Shown piece after piece: positions 42,743 to 50,127 of a DNA stretch of 64,000 nucleotides (the stretch's first letter is position 1; each line of letters begins with the position of its first letter). The stretch covers positions 1-64,000 of IMG/VR virus record IMGVR_UViG_3300028840_002104, one strand, 5' to 3'. The translations under genes were made by a program, and so were the position numbers. The notes beneath the pieces are model-generated. The model made no database searches. It was not told the DNA's origin and was given only the letters and a program-made list of their open reading frames with translations. This stretch comes from a virus.

Positions 42743-44584
42743 ATGAATGACCAAACGCTCCAAATGGTATGTCGGGATTTACTGAAAGAGCCAGCATTCG
42801 CAATCGACACAGAGACCTATGACCCATCAGTTACTCAGAACGCGCTTTCTTTACACAAAGCCAGGATACTGATGGTTTCGATCTGCTTTGGTGACTCTCC
42901 GTATAGAACGTATTCCATTCCCACGTCGGCGCAGTCGCCGGATTTTCTTCCAACATATGCCGTGGTAAACGCGCTTTCAAAGGTCCTAGAAGATCCTTCT
43001 GTGCTGAAAGTTATGTGGAATGCGAACTATGACGTCAATGTCTTTTTGAACCATGGCGTGAGAACTGTTCGCTACTGTTGTGGAATGGTCATGGCGTGGT
43101 GTCTGGATGAGAACAAGCCAAAAGGTCTGAAAGATCGAAGCGTTGAAGTTCATAGGCATTTGCGGAAGACAAAGAATGTTGACTTTGAGGATACCGACGA
43201 ACTAGCCATTTATGCTGAGCAAGACGCTAGAGCCACCTGGGATCTCTACCGTGCTTTTACGAAAGGCCAGATTGAGCTTTCTGAGGTTCCCAAGACAATG
43301 GTTTTGTCAGGAGTCAGAAAGAAGTTCTTTCACGAGCAAGAGATGCCTTTGGTAGATGTTGTGGTTTCCATGGAAAGACGTGGTATCCAGCTTGATGTGG
43401 ACGGCATTCGCAAGACGGCCAAGAAGATGGAGAAGCGTCTAGACGATCTTGAGGATAGGATCTACACCGAAGCAGGCCACGACTTCAACATTGGATCTGG
43501 CCCACAGCTTGCCGGTGTTCTCTTTGATGAACTAGACCTCCCTGTCTTGAGGCGGACAAAAAAGACCTCTAGACCTTCTGTGGATAAGATGACGCTCTCT
43601 CTTTTGAGAAACCATCATCCCATCGTTGACTTTGTTTTGGAGCATTCTGCTGTCAGGAAGCTCTACAGTACCTATGTTTGTCCTGAGAAGGATGGTCTAC
43701 CCTGCGGTCTTTTGGCTCATGCTGATATGGCAGGCGTTATTCATCCTACGATGAACACTGTGGGAGCTGTAACAGGCAGGTTCTCTGGGAGTCAGCCCAA
43801 TCCTCAGAACATTCCGAAAGACGCGGATAGAGATGAATGGAAGATAAGGTCTAAGTTTATAGCGCGGCCAGGTCATTCTCTGATAGTCGCGGATAAATCT
43901 CAGATTGAGCTTAGGCTGCTTACGGTTTTCTGTCGTGACCCCTTACTCATGAAGGTTTACCAAGAGGGCGGAGATGTTCACCAAACGACGGCTGACACTT
44001 GCCGAGTCATAAGAGACAAGGCCAAGGCGGTCAACTTTGGTGCTGTCTACGGGCTTCAGGCTCGAAGTTTAGCGGCAAATCTCACGTTCTATGGTACTCC
44101 TACTACGGAGGCTGAGGCTCAAGCTCTCTTGGATAGCTTCTTCAACAAGACCTACAAAAAGATAGACCCTTGGCGTAAGTCTTGGATTAAGCTTCACAAT
44201 GAGCGGGGTTTTGTTCCTCTGATTACAGGCAGGCCACGGCGCATTCCTGATCTTTTCTCAAGGAATAGGTTCAAGCGTAGCGTGGCAGAGCGTGAGCTGA
44301 TTAACAACACTATTCAGGGAAGTGCAGCAGATCTGATGAAACAGGCCATGCTTCGATGTCATTTTGACAGAGAGCTTCGAGAGCTGGAATGTTTCATGCT
44401 TATCCAGGTTCATGATGAATTGGTGTTTGAGGTTCCAACCGCGAATGCTGAAAAGGCGGCAAGAAGAGTTCGGGAGTTGATGTGCCAGCTTCCAGATGGC
44501 CTCATTTTGCCGATTGACATACCGATTGAAGTTAACGTGGCGATAGGCCCAAACTGGCGAGAAACGGAGAAATTGGCAGCATAG
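42743..44584 (+). CDS. DNA polymerase, family A, with 3'-5' exonuclease domain
   Basis: A 613-aa product from ATG 42743. Exo I AIDTET, Exo II NANYDVNVF and Exo III YAEQDARATW form a complete proofreading domain. The polymerase domain has motif A VADKSQIELRLL, motif B RDKAKAVNFGAVYG and motif C QVHDELVFE. Motif A carries Lys where Tyr is usual (DYSQIELR). Motif B keeps the Phe equivalent to E. coli F762. There is no 5'-3' exonuclease domain. The gene ends at a 16-bp sequence repeated 272 bases downstream. Confidence 0.92.
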   Translation: MNDQTLQMVCRDLLKEPAFAIDTETYDPSVTQNALSLHKARILMVSICFGDSPYRTYSIPTSAQSPDFLPTYAVVNALSKVLEDPSVLKVMWNANYDVNVFLNHGVRTVRYCCGMVMAWCLDENKPKGLKDRSVEVHRHLRKTKNVDFEDTDELAIYAEQDARATWDLYRAFTKGQIELSEVPKTMVLSGVRKKFFHEQEMPLVDVVVSMERRGIQLDVDGIRKTAKKMEKRLDDLEDRIYTEAGHDFNIGSGPQLAGVLFDELDLPVLRRTKKTSRPSVDKMTLSLLRNHHPIVDFVLEHSAVRKLYSTYVCPEKDGLPCGLLAHADMAGVIHPTMNTVGAVTGRFSGSQPNPQNIPKDADRDEWKIRSKFIARPGHSLIVADKSQIELRLLTVFCRDPLLMKVYQEGGDVHQTTADTCRVIRDKAKAVNFGAVYGLQARSLAANLTFYGTPTTEAEAQALLDSFFNKTYKKIDPWRKSWIKLHNERGFVPLITGRPRRIPDLFSRNRFKRSVAERELINNTIQGSAADLMKQAMLRCHFDRELRELECFMLIQVHDELVFEVPTANAEKAARRVRELMCQLPDGLILPIDIPIEVNVAIGPNWRETEKLAA

Positions 44585-44587
44585 GAG
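44572..44587 (+). repeat. 16-bp direct repeat, copy 1 (3' end of the polymerase gene)
   Basis: ATTGGCAGCATAGGAG, spanning the last codons and TAG stop of the polymerase gene. An identical copy is at 44844-44859. The two flank the 82-aa gene at 44594. Confidence 0.85.
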
Positions 44588-44593
44588 GATACT

Positions 44594-44842
44594 ATGGAAC
44601 GCACAAGAGAAGCGTCGGCACTAGAAGGGGAGTTGCGGCGAGAGCTTACTAGAATTAGAGGAGACCATGAGTCGGCTAAGATAGCCCTGGAGATTTTGGA
44701 AGAAGAGCCCACCCTAGTTGATGTTAGCTGCTACGAAAGTTTGGATCAAGCTCGAAGGGCAGTACTATTTCTTTCTAAGCGAGAGGAGAAGCTTGTACTG
44801 AGGCTTAAGGAGCTTGCAGACGAGAGTGAAATTGATAGCTAA
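44594..44842 (+). CDS. Small helical protein, unknown
   Basis: An 82-aa protein behind ATAGGAGGATACT. Charged, fully helical (LEGELRRELTRIRGDHESAK, LFLSKREEKLVLRLKELADE). It is the only gene between the two 16-bp direct repeats. Unknown role. Confidence 0.55.
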   Translation: MERTREASALEGELRRELTRIRGDHESAKIALEILEEEPTLVDVSCYESLDQARRAVLFLSKREEKLVLRLKELADESEIDS

Positions 44843-44843
44843 G

Positions 44844-44859
44844 ATTGGCAGCATAGGAG
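44844..44859 (+). repeat. 16-bp direct repeat, copy 2 (5' strand of the RNA closing helix)
   Basis: Identical to 44572-44587. Here it lies just after the stop of the 82-aa gene and forms the 5' strand of the long helix at 44846-45040. A near-exact inverted version is at 45023-45040. Confidence 0.85.
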
Positions 44860-45040
44860 AAAGGCCAGCACGTGCGGCAATGGAATGCAGTAATGGATTG
44901 GACCCGCTGTAATTCGAGTCCCTGTTGGATAAAGACCTTAGTCGCGAGAGGTGCTTTTCCAAGCAGACTTGTCATAAGTCGGAGATCTTAGTGTTCTGGC
45001 GTCAAATCTAGCAAGATGTGCTTTTCTCCTACTGCTGCCA
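44846..45040 (+). ncRNA. Candidate structured RNA, multibranched with a long closing helix
   Basis: A 215-bp gap with no gene. Its ends pair: TGGCAGCA with TGCTGCCA, then TAGGAGAAA with TTTCTCCTA (one bulged C), and GCAC (44868-44871) with GTGC (45018-45021). Inside, consecutive hairpins fit without overlap: 44900-44921 (GGAC/GTCC with inner CG/CG), 44925-44962 (TTGGA/TCCAA enclosing ACCT/AGGT), 44966-44980 (GACTT/AAGTC) and 44985-45017 (ATCTT/AAGAT). No tRNA, tmRNA or 6S RNA pattern could be confirmed, although TTCGAGTCC recalls a tRNA T-arm. Confidence 0.5.
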
Positions 45041-45057
45041 TTTGAAAGGATGAAGAT

Positions 45058-45291
45058 ATGCTTGAGAACATGAGTCCTGATGTTCGGCATTTTATTACGC
45101 CTCTTCTAGGTTATGGCGGAGGAAGACCTAGTTGTAGAACTTGTGCTTTTTGTGACGATGTTCAGGATACGCCAGGGCCTAACGGAGAGCCCGCTTTAGC
45201 TTGTTTTATTGTGTCAGAAGCGTTAGGTGTTTTTGCGACGGGGGCAGACAACTACTGCCAGAGATGGAAGGCTGTTCCAGAGACACCTTAG
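45058..45291 (+). CDS. Small CxxCxxC protein, unknown
   Basis: A 77-aa protein, AAAGGATGAAGAT before ATG. Contains CRTCAFC and two later Cys (ALACFIV, NYCQRW), giving five to six possible metal ligands. Could bind zinc or an Fe-S cluster. No family recognised. Confidence 0.55.
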   Translation: MLENMSPDVRHFITPLLGYGGGRPSCRTCAFCDDVQDTPGPNGEPALACFIVSEALGVFATGADNYCQRWKAVPETP

Positions 45292-45308
45292 CTAAGGAGG
45301 ATGAGAAG

Positions 45309-45512
45309 ATGGGCAAATGGAAATTAGGAAAGAAGCCTCATCTAGGTATTGAGCAAGCTCTTTGGAATCAGTTTGCTGAAAATCTGGAAGAGAGTTCCGA
45401 GATAATCGGTTCGACTATCGGAAGATCTGTAGCTGAAGCTTTGTCGGATCAACTGATGAAGACGCCTATAACCATAACCATTTCGGTGAAACCTGAAGGA
45501 TTAGGTAGATAA
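45309..45512 (+). CDS. Small protein, unknown
   Basis: A 67-aa product from ATG 45309 behind AAGGAGGATGAGAAG. Starts MGKWKLGKKPHLGIEQALWN and ends in a beta-like ITITISVKPEGLGR. Unknown. Confidence 0.55.
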   Translation: MGKWKLGKKPHLGIEQALWNQFAENLEESSEIIGSTIGRSVAEALSDQLMKTPITITISVKPEGLGR

Positions 45513-45595
45513 CTTAATGAGACCTGGTTTGATAGTTTGTTTTTGCTTGAGAGGTTGCCAACGGTCTCCAGGAGAAATAGATAGGAGGCTTGGCG

Positions 45596-45910
45596 ATGCC
45601 AACAAAGTCTACTGCTGACATTAGGACGAAGTACAAGGCACGTTTGAGGGAAGTTAGAGAGAAGTATGGCTGCAAAACCCAGTCCGCTCTCGCGGAAAAG
45701 ATGGGCATACCCAGACAGATAGTCCAGCAGGTTGAATGTGGCCGTATCTTTCTTTCTTCCGCAATGGCGTTGTGGATCAAAGAAGTGACAGGCTGCTCTT
45801 TGGACGAGCTTTTCGAGCTTGTTGAGAAGGAGAAGCCTAAGTCTGCATCTTTTCAGTCCGCTTTGAGTTTTGGTTCAAGTCGTAGGAGAAGGCGAAAAGG
45901 TAGTGATTGA
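45596..45910 (+). CDS. XRE-family helix-turn-helix regulator (Cro/CI-like)
   Basis: A 104-aa product from ATG 45596, seven bases after AGGAGG. HTH_XRE at residues about 17-70: REKYGCKTQSALAEKMGIPR, then QIVQQVECGRIFLSS and TGCSLDELFEL. A short basic C-terminus (SSRRRRRKGSD) follows. Probably a transcriptional regulator acting on phage promoters; the dyads at 31370 and 53214 are possible targets (inference). Confidence 0.75.
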   Translation: MPTKSTADIRTKYKARLREVREKYGCKTQSALAEKMGIPRQIVQQVECGRIFLSSAMALWIKEVTGCSLDELFELVEKEKPKSASFQSALSFGSSRRRRRKGSD

Positions 45911-47039
45911 AGACATCGTTCTTTCGATTGAAGAGAAGTTTGGGAAAGGTGCCGTCCTTCCTGCTAGCGAAGCTAAAGGCTTGGTTATCAGGAAGTTTTC
46001 CACGGGCAGTATTGTTCTTGACTACGCGCTGAAAGGCGGCTGGCCCAAGGGAAAGATCGTAGAGATCTTAGGAGCTGAGTCGTCTGGTAAGAGTACGCTA
46101 GCCCTTATTGCTTCAGGAGAGTTTCAGAAAGAGCATCCTTCTGGAGTTGTTGTCTACCTTGATTTGGAAGGCACACTAGATAAGGCTTGGGCTTTGCAGC
46201 TTGGCGTTGATTTGGAGAGGCTCTACGTCGCGGATAACACTCATTTGGTAGGCGGTGAAGATGCAGGAGATTTCCTGGTTCGCTGGATGGAGGCGGGGAA
46301 AGACTCAGGAGAGCCCACGCTCTTTGTTCTGGACTCTATTTCTGCTGCGGTTCCTCTTAGAGAGATCGAAGATGAGATGGGAAAAGCACAGGTTGCTCTC
46401 CATGCCAGACTGATAAACAAAATGCTCAGAAAGCTTTTGGTCGGGATGCGGTATGACTTGTCCAGAGAGGAGCCTCCCTTTACTCTGATCCTAATCAATC
46501 AAGTAAGGATGAAGGTAGGTATGCCAGGCTACGGCAATCCCTACATCGGTACAGGCGGCCAAGGCAGGAAGTTCTTGGCTTCTCAGCGCATCTACTTGGT
46601 TAGAGAAGGCTTTGTTACCTACCAGACGAAGGTTGAGGAAAAGACAGTCAAGCGAAGTATAGGGATAAAGGTCAAGTTTCGCGTCGAAAAGAACAAGACT
46701 GGTGGCCAGATGGGAGAAGTAGGTGTCTTTTCATTGTATACTCAGAAGAGAGGCTCTCTTCTTCCAGGAATGATTGATAACGGGAAGGAGATCATTCCTC
46801 TTCTGAAAGACCTTGAGCTGATTGAGAAAAAGAAAGGAAAGCTGATATGGGATGGCGTTCCATTTTCAGAAAGAAAGCTGACAGAACATTTCAGGACGAG
46901 TCGAGAGAGCCTTCAACGCGCCCGGTCGGTATTGTTAGGCGAGATAGGCCAAAGCCCAGGCCCTTCCCAGGAAAAGAAGGCGAAGAGGACGTCCAAGAAA
47001 TCTCCCCAGAAGGGGAAGCCGTTGAAGTTCAAGCATTGA
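45903..47039 (+). CDS. RecA-family recombinase
   Basis: A 378-aa product from GTG 45903, overlapping the regulator stop. Walker A GAESSGKS is at residues 57-64 (bacterial RecA: GPESSGKT), Walker B is LFVLDSISA, and an ILINQVRMKVGMPGYGN segment matches the L2-region NQxRxKxGxxxGxP pattern. The C-terminus is basic (KKAKRTSKKSPQKGKPLKF), unlike the acidic tail of host RecA. It promotes strand exchange in phage recombination and repair. The last 190 bases overlap the next gene. Confidence 0.9.
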   Translation: MIEDIVLSIEEKFGKGAVLPASEAKGLVIRKFSTGSIVLDYALKGGWPKGKIVEILGAESSGKSTLALIASGEFQKEHPSGVVVYLDLEGTLDKAWALQLGVDLERLYVADNTHLVGGEDAGDFLVRWMEAGKDSGEPTLFVLDSISAAVPLREIEDEMGKAQVALHARLINKMLRKLLVGMRYDLSREEPPFTLILINQVRMKVGMPGYGNPYIGTGGQGRKFLASQRIYLVREGFVTYQTKVEEKTVKRSIGIKVKFRVEKNKTGGQMGEVGVFSLYTQKRGSLLPGMIDNGKEIIPLLKDLELIEKKKGKLIWDGVPFSERKLTEHFRTSRESLQRARSVLLGEIGQSPGPSQEKKAKRTSKKSPQKGKPLKFKH

Positions 47040-47518
47040 AGGAGGACGCCTCTTTTGAAGACTTGGCCGAGTTGATAAAAGGTCAGGATATCTTCGAGGA
47101 CGACAAGAAGGGCAGGATGATTACCGCTCTGGTAGCCCTCCTCCAGGATTTCGGCAGAAGAGCAAGTGGATGCCTCACGTTTGACGGCTTGATTGAGAGC
47201 GTGGTTGTCAGGAAAATCCCTGCCAATGTGACGTTGACAACTGTTGCCTCAGCTTTCATGGAAGAAGGCGAGCATCGAATTCTTCTCAATATCATCTTTC
47301 TGCGAAAGGTAGACGACAAAGAAGAGACCGTCAGGCTGGAGAGATTGCCTTTGTTGGATGATGTCATTGAGGTAAAGCAGACGGCAAGGCAATTTAGGTT
47401 CATTAGGATAAATAGGTTTCCTTTGGTGGCTAGTGGGGCTCACCTGCTTGAGTTTGTGCTAGATGGTGAGTTGATGGCCAGGTATCCGTTTAGTGTGAGA
47501 ACGGGGAGTCCGAAGTAA
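46847..47518 (+). CDS. Unknown protein overlapping recA
   Basis: A 223-aa product from ATG 46847 behind AAAGGAAAGCTGAT. The first 60 residues (basic, Pro/Glu-rich) are encoded inside the recA 3' end in another frame. Residues 70-223 form an alpha/beta domain (IFEDDKKGRMITALVALLQD, VTLTTVASAFMEEGEHRILL). The ribosome site supports the long start; TTG 47036 is an alternative with a poor one. Function unknown. Confidence 0.6.
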   Translation: MGWRSIFRKKADRTFQDESREPSTRPVGIVRRDRPKPRPFPGKEGEEDVQEISPEGEAVEVQALKEDASFEDLAELIKGQDIFEDDKKGRMITALVALLQDFGRRASGCLTFDGLIESVVVRKIPANVTLTTVASAFMEEGEHRILLNIIFLRKVDDKEETVRLERLPLLDDVIEVKQTARQFRFIRINRFPLVASGAHLLEFVLDGELMARYPFSVRTGSPK

Positions 47519-48867
47519 TGCTTTTCAATGAAGATGTGGCCTTTGCTCCTCCGGTTGACCATGTTGTGGAGAAGAAGATTGTCAGGGTTCCTTCCTTTGC
47601 CCAAGGTGCCTATACGAGACTAGGCGCACGTGTCCGAGGAGAGGTCAGTGGGGTCAAGAGGTTTCATTGGGGAAGCTACTGGCATACTCGTGATGGTTAC
47701 GGCCAGTCTGCTGTCATAATGGCGGAAGAGCTTCACAAGCGCGGTTATGAGATGGAGCTTCGCGATACCGGCAACGAATACCAGACCTTAGATTGCGCGG
47801 AGTCTCGATTGATCCAGAAGCTGCGGAAGAAGAGAGTCTCTGATCCTGATTTTGAGTTTGCTTTCTGCATGGCTCCAGACATGGGAATGTTAGATCTTAC
47901 CTCGCCCTTCTTAGTTTTCTATTCGATGTGGGAAGCTACCGAACTTCCGAAGACGTGGATTCCATTTATTCGAGAGGCAGACACCATTATCACGCCTTCG
48001 GAGTGGGTAGCTTCCGTTTTTCATGCTGCGGTCAAGAATCTGAGCATTCCTGTTGTGGTGGTGAATGTCCCTCTTCGCTCGGAAGTCTACAAGTTTCGGG
48101 AAAAGGCTTTCCTCAAGAGAATGTATAGGACACTTTCTAAGAGGCGGCCTAAGCCTTTTAGGTTTCTTTTCGTGAGCACGCCCGTTAAGAGAAAAGGAAT
48201 AGATGTTCTGATTGAGGCATTTCAGCAGGCGTTTCCTGTTGAGGCTTTGGATAACGTGGCTCTCCACCTTCATATGCGAACAGGCCCTTTGAATAGGCAC
48301 GTCTTTCCAGAGCAGGATAAAGTAGCGGCGCGGGTTGAAGACGACTACAGAATTACTTACAACCTCAAGCCCATACCGTTGAGGAAACTCCTGAAGGTAT
48401 ATGACAAGCATGATTGCCTAGTTCACACTTCAAGGTCGGAAGGTTTCGGTCTCACTCCTTGTCAGGCTATGGCGTGTGGCTTGCCTGTGATCTGCACGAA
48501 CGCTACAGGCTGTACGGAATACGTGATGTCGCCTGAGCCCTACGCTTTTCCGATCAACATCTCAGGTTGGGAAAGCTGTGACCACGCATTCTACAAGGAA
48601 GGCGAGTGGTCAACTCCTGACGTGGGTCATGCGGCACATCAAATGAGGTATGTCTATGAGCACAGAGAAGAGGCCATGGATAGAGCCAACAAAGGCTCAA
48701 GGTGGGTTCTCAAGAATTTTGGCCGAGAGGCGACAGTAGCAAAGCTGGAAAGGGCGCTTGAATGGTCAAAAGCAGTACACAATTTGAAGATGAGGTCGCT
48801 GAAGAATTCGGCGGGAGAAGACAACTCGCATCAGGTTCCATCCCAGGTAGTCCGGGTGACGTTGTAG
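47518..48867 (+). CDS. GT4-type glycosyltransferase
   Basis: A 449-aa GT-B enzyme. The N-terminal domain has HWGSYWHTRDGYGQSAVIMA (donor/acceptor Gly-rich loop). The C-terminal domain has FLFVSTPVKRKGIDVLIEAF and SRSEGFGLTPCQAMACGLPV, the nucleotide-sugar binding motif. The usual E-x7-E pair reads E-x7-Q here. Likely transfers sugar from an NDP-sugar. Substrate unknown; phage DNA, a virion protein or a host surface glycan are all possible. ATG overlaps the preceding TAA. Confidence 0.85.
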   Translation: MLFNEDVAFAPPVDHVVEKKIVRVPSFAQGAYTRLGARVRGEVSGVKRFHWGSYWHTRDGYGQSAVIMAEELHKRGYEMELRDTGNEYQTLDCAESRLIQKLRKKRVSDPDFEFAFCMAPDMGMLDLTSPFLVFYSMWEATELPKTWIPFIREADTIITPSEWVASVFHAAVKNLSIPVVVVNVPLRSEVYKFREKAFLKRMYRTLSKRRPKPFRFLFVSTPVKRKGIDVLIEAFQQAFPVEALDNVALHLHMRTGPLNRHVFPEQDKVAARVEDDYRITYNLKPIPLRKLLKVYDKHDCLVHTSRSEGFGLTPCQAMACGLPVICTNATGCTEYVMSPEPYAFPINISGWESCDHAFYKEGEWSTPDVGHAAHQMRYVYEHREEAMDRANKGSRWVLKNFGREATVAKLERALEWSKAVHNLKMRSLKNSAGEDNSHQVPSQVVRVTL

Positions 48868-49124
48868 TTTCGGATGAGTACCTGATTGAGTGCAAAGAGA
48901 CAGATAAGACTCAGTTCATTCTAAAACGAAGTATTTGGGGAAAGATAATAAAGGAGTCTCTTAGTCTGGGCTTGGTTCCTGCGATAGCTCTTCGATTTTG
49001 GGGTTGTAATCGAACAGGATTTAGGCGAAGAGATCTTATCATTCTAGACAGACACGAGTTTCTTGCGTTGTTGGACGAACTCAGAGAGTACAGGGAGAGC
49101 GAAGATGCCAAGAGGCATGAGTGA
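48762..49124 (+). CDS. Hjc-like Holliday junction resolvase / PD-(D/E)xK nuclease
   Basis: A 120-aa protein overlapping the glycosyltransferase by 106 bases. FEDEVAEEFGGRRQLASGSI, then GSPGDVVVSDEYLIECKETD gives the E…GD…ExK active-site layout (IECK). The C-terminus is helical. Family resembles small phage/archaeal resolvases. Paralogue at 52382. Resolves branched DNA before packaging (inference). Confidence 0.75.
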   Translation: MVKSSTQFEDEVAEEFGGRRQLASGSIPGSPGDVVVSDEYLIECKETDKTQFILKRSIWGKIIKESLSLGLVPAIALRFWGCNRTGFRRRDLIILDRHEFLALLDELREYRESEDAKRHE

Positions 49125-49356
49125 GATACGGAGAGCAGCCAAAGAAGGTCGTAAGGTCAAAATTCGTTATCTTCGGAAAGGTCGCGGTAGAGACAGAGAT
49201 CGAATGGTCACCAGAACTGTTACCGGCTACGAGCGGAAAGGCCGCTACTTGTATGTTGACCACAGAGGCAGAACGAAGTCGTTTATTGCCTCTAGAATTC
49301 AGTCGGCGCGGATTGCAAAGACGAAAGCAGAACCTAAGTATCCAGTAAAGCTTTGA
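49105..49356 (+). CDS. Standalone WYL-domain-like protein
   Basis: An 83-aa product from ATG 49105 behind AGGGAGAGCGAAG. The sequence follows the WYL pattern: AAKEGRKVKIRYLRKGRG (x-A-x-x-x-x-x-V-x-I-x-Y), RTVTGYERKGRYLYVDHRG, then KSFIASRIQSARI (the x-F-x-x-x-R-I-x end). WYL domains are ligand-sensing modules, usually fused to an HTH in regulators of defence and DNA repair. A WYL module without HTH is unusual. Confidence 0.55.
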   Translation: MPRGMSEIRRAAKEGRKVKIRYLRKGRGRDRDRMVTRTVTGYERKGRYLYVDHRGRTKSFIASRIQSARIAKTKAEPKYPVKL

Positions 49357-49368
49357 AAGAAAAATAGA

Positions 49369-49584
49369 ATGCGAGAGAAGGAGAGGCTGAGAAATTCGAT
49401 AATGCACCACGAGTTGTCAGATAATCAGGAGAACGACGTATCTGCGGTGAGGCAAGATGCCTACGATCTTGGTGAGAGCCTCTTAGCTTATTGCCCTGAG
49501 TGTAGGGAAAGGTCTTTGGCTATGACAAAGCTGGAAGAGTGTTTGATGTGGGCAGTTAAAGCAATTGCTTTGAATGAGGAGTAG
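49369..49584 (+). CDS. Acb2-like cyclic-nucleotide sponge (anti-CBASS)
   Basis: A 71-aa helical-hairpin protein. Residues 12-70 match the Acb2/Tad1-hairpin family pattern: MHHELSDNQENDVSAVRQDA, then CPECRERSLAMTKLEECLMW and AVKAIALNE, the conserved SRExSLAxTKLEEAxMWA motif. Family members (T4-like and Pseudomonas phages) form oligomers that sequester cyclic di/tri-nucleotides and block CBASS signalling. Two Cys in the loop are not family hallmarks. Start ATG 49369 has a weak GAAAG site. Confidence 0.7.
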   Translation: MREKERLRNSIMHHELSDNQENDVSAVRQDAYDLGESLLAYCPECRERSLAMTKLEECLMWAVKAIALNEE

Positions 49585-49599
49585 TGAAAGGAGTAGAGA

Positions 49600-50127
49600 A
49601 TGGGAGAATGTTTCATGGTTTTGATCTTATGGTCAGATGGTTCAGTTACTCAGAAGGCCATGACTATTGATGATCTTGAGGACTTTTTCCGAAAGCAGAA
49701 GACAGAGGAATCCTACAAAGGCTCCCGGGTCTTCAGGTATGTCGAGAAAGAAGATGTCATAGGAGACTTTGAGGAGCTAGTGAACGGCAATTGGTCTGAG
49801 TTAGATCCTTCGAGAAGAGCTATTCAGGCAGCGTTGTCAAGTCTCCAGGAGGAAAGTCCCGAAAAAGAAGAAAGGACTTATCTGATCTTTGGTTGTACTT
49901 CTGGCCAGATCTATGTAGAGCAAGGATTAGTCTTTGTTCCGAAGGGAACAGAAATCCTTGAAGTTACAGGTTCTCAACAGGTAGTCCTCACGGATGTTGA
50001 TCCTAGTACGATTGCTCGGACTTCGGTTCCTGGCGTTGGCCGCTGTATCTTTCTCCCGAAGGAAGCTTATAGGGATGTAAGAGCTACTGACTCAGGCACG
50101 CCTGCTCCGGTATTGAGGGGGTACTAG
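49600..50127 (+). CDS. Unknown protein
   Basis: A 175-aa protein behind GAAAGGAGTAGAGA. N-terminal domain about residues 1-60 (FMVLILWSDGSVTQKAMTID), an acidic linker, and a beta-rich C-terminal part (GRCIFLPKEAYRDVRA). No motif recognised. Confidence 0.55.
   Translation: MGECFMVLILWSDGSVTQKAMTIDDLEDFFRKQKTEESYKGSRVFRYVEKEDVIGDFEELVNGNWSELDPSRRAIQAALSSLQEESPEKEERTYLIFGCTSGQIYVEQGLVFVPKGTEILEVTGSQQVVLTDVDPSTIARTSVPGVGRCIFLPKEAYRDVRATDSGTPAPVLRGY

Noticed and set aside
44896-44980. tRNA gene suggested by GGAC…TTCGAGTCC and a CAT loop
   Set aside because: No complete cloverleaf: the T-arm-like piece and the hairpin with loop GTCAT cannot form a standard acceptor and anticodon arm together.
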